Source: Thalassospira tepidiphila MCCC 1A03514 (lineage in GTDB: Bacteria > Pseudomonadota > Alphaproteobacteria > Rhodospirillales > Thalassospiraceae). Taken from it: 64,000 nucleotides of DNA. Where the stretch lies: NCBI RefSeq assembly GCF_001662875.1, contig NZ_JPVZ01000003.1:310001-374000 (forward strand), given 5' to 3'. Of the stretch, positions 63,948 through 64,000 are shown in pieces. Below the pieces are notes generated by a model. The model was not told the DNA's origin. It saw only the letters and a program-made list of their open reading frames with translations, and did no database searches. A program made the position numbers and the translations under genes. The first letter of the stretch is position 1. Each line of letters starts with the position of its first letter.

Positions 63948-64000
63948 CGCAGATAACAAACTATTGCCGAACGATTGCCTTAATCCCCATATATCAAGAA

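Overview
The window reads as a stretch of alphaproteobacterial chromosome, most likely a marine Rhodospirillales-type bacterium (Thalassospira would fit, but that is an impression from gene content, not a database result). Pointers are an NDUFA12-type complex I accessory subunit, a large B12-dependent class II ribonucleotide reductase (nrdJ), a DUF2155 protein, an alphaproteobacterial RHH_4 protein, parE, several chemoreceptors and single-strand gene runs with moderate GC. No prophage, transposase, CRISPR array or conjugative element was found; almost everything is ordinary chromosomal housekeeping, transport and regulation.

Layout. 1-5 kb: the tail of an ABC ATPase with a phosphodiesterase, an FAD ubiquinone-type hydroxylase, an SMR efflux pump, an epimerase, and an ArsR/SRPBCC pair with a palindrome over the ArsR start codon. 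5-14 kb: a LysE exporter divergent from its LysR regulator, RidA, a DMT permease, an EptA-type phosphoethanolamine transferase, a TetR gene with a promoter/operator, YjbQ, a DODA-type dioxygenase divergent from an AraC regulator, a DUF3185 membrane protein and a cysteine-hydrolase homologue lacking its cysteine. 14-19 kb: nrdJ with two NrdR-like boxes 32 bp apart in a long leader. 19-23 kb: NDUFA12, mlaD, a small protein, DUF2155, then YceI / cytochrome b561 / YceI.

23-31 kb: two tandem 566-residue chemoreceptors, a carboxylesterase, a 540-bp gap with DnaA-box-like sites beside an AT-rich tract, a MATE pump, Lrp, and a GNAT/Rrf2 pair. 31-39 kb: a DEAD-box helicase whose reading frame continues 12 codons past its TAG stop, a complete isochorismatase-family hydrolase with an alpha/beta hydrolase, a lipoprotein, parE, and an acyl-CoA thioesterase. 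39-45.4 kb: one minus-strand operon for peptide uptake (binding protein, two permeases, two ATPases) ending in an M19 dipeptidase, so imported dipeptides could be cleaved by the same transcript's product.

45.7-46.6 kb: three identical tRNA-Asp(GTC) genes, each with its own promoter-like sequence and terminator; the outer two lie in an exact 183-bp direct repeat. 46.8-47.8 kb: an overlapping gene pair, an HPt-like protein with Tyr at the phospho-His position and a receiver with Glu at the phospho-Asp position, the best candidate here for an undescribed signalling module. 48-64 kb: dCMP deaminase, pyruvate kinase, two unrecognised adjacent proteins, an RHH regulator, a DJ-1/PfpI protein, MscS, an OmpA lipoprotein, an unknown exported protein, a CoA-binding protein, an MsrQ without MsrP, a third chemoreceptor, RhtB, an enoyl-CoA-hydratase-like protein without its catalytic glutamates, and an unknown protein with one C-terminal membrane segment.

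Start codons were chosen from Shine-Dalgarno (SD) spacing and family N-termini. Functions are from motif recognition only; no search was run.
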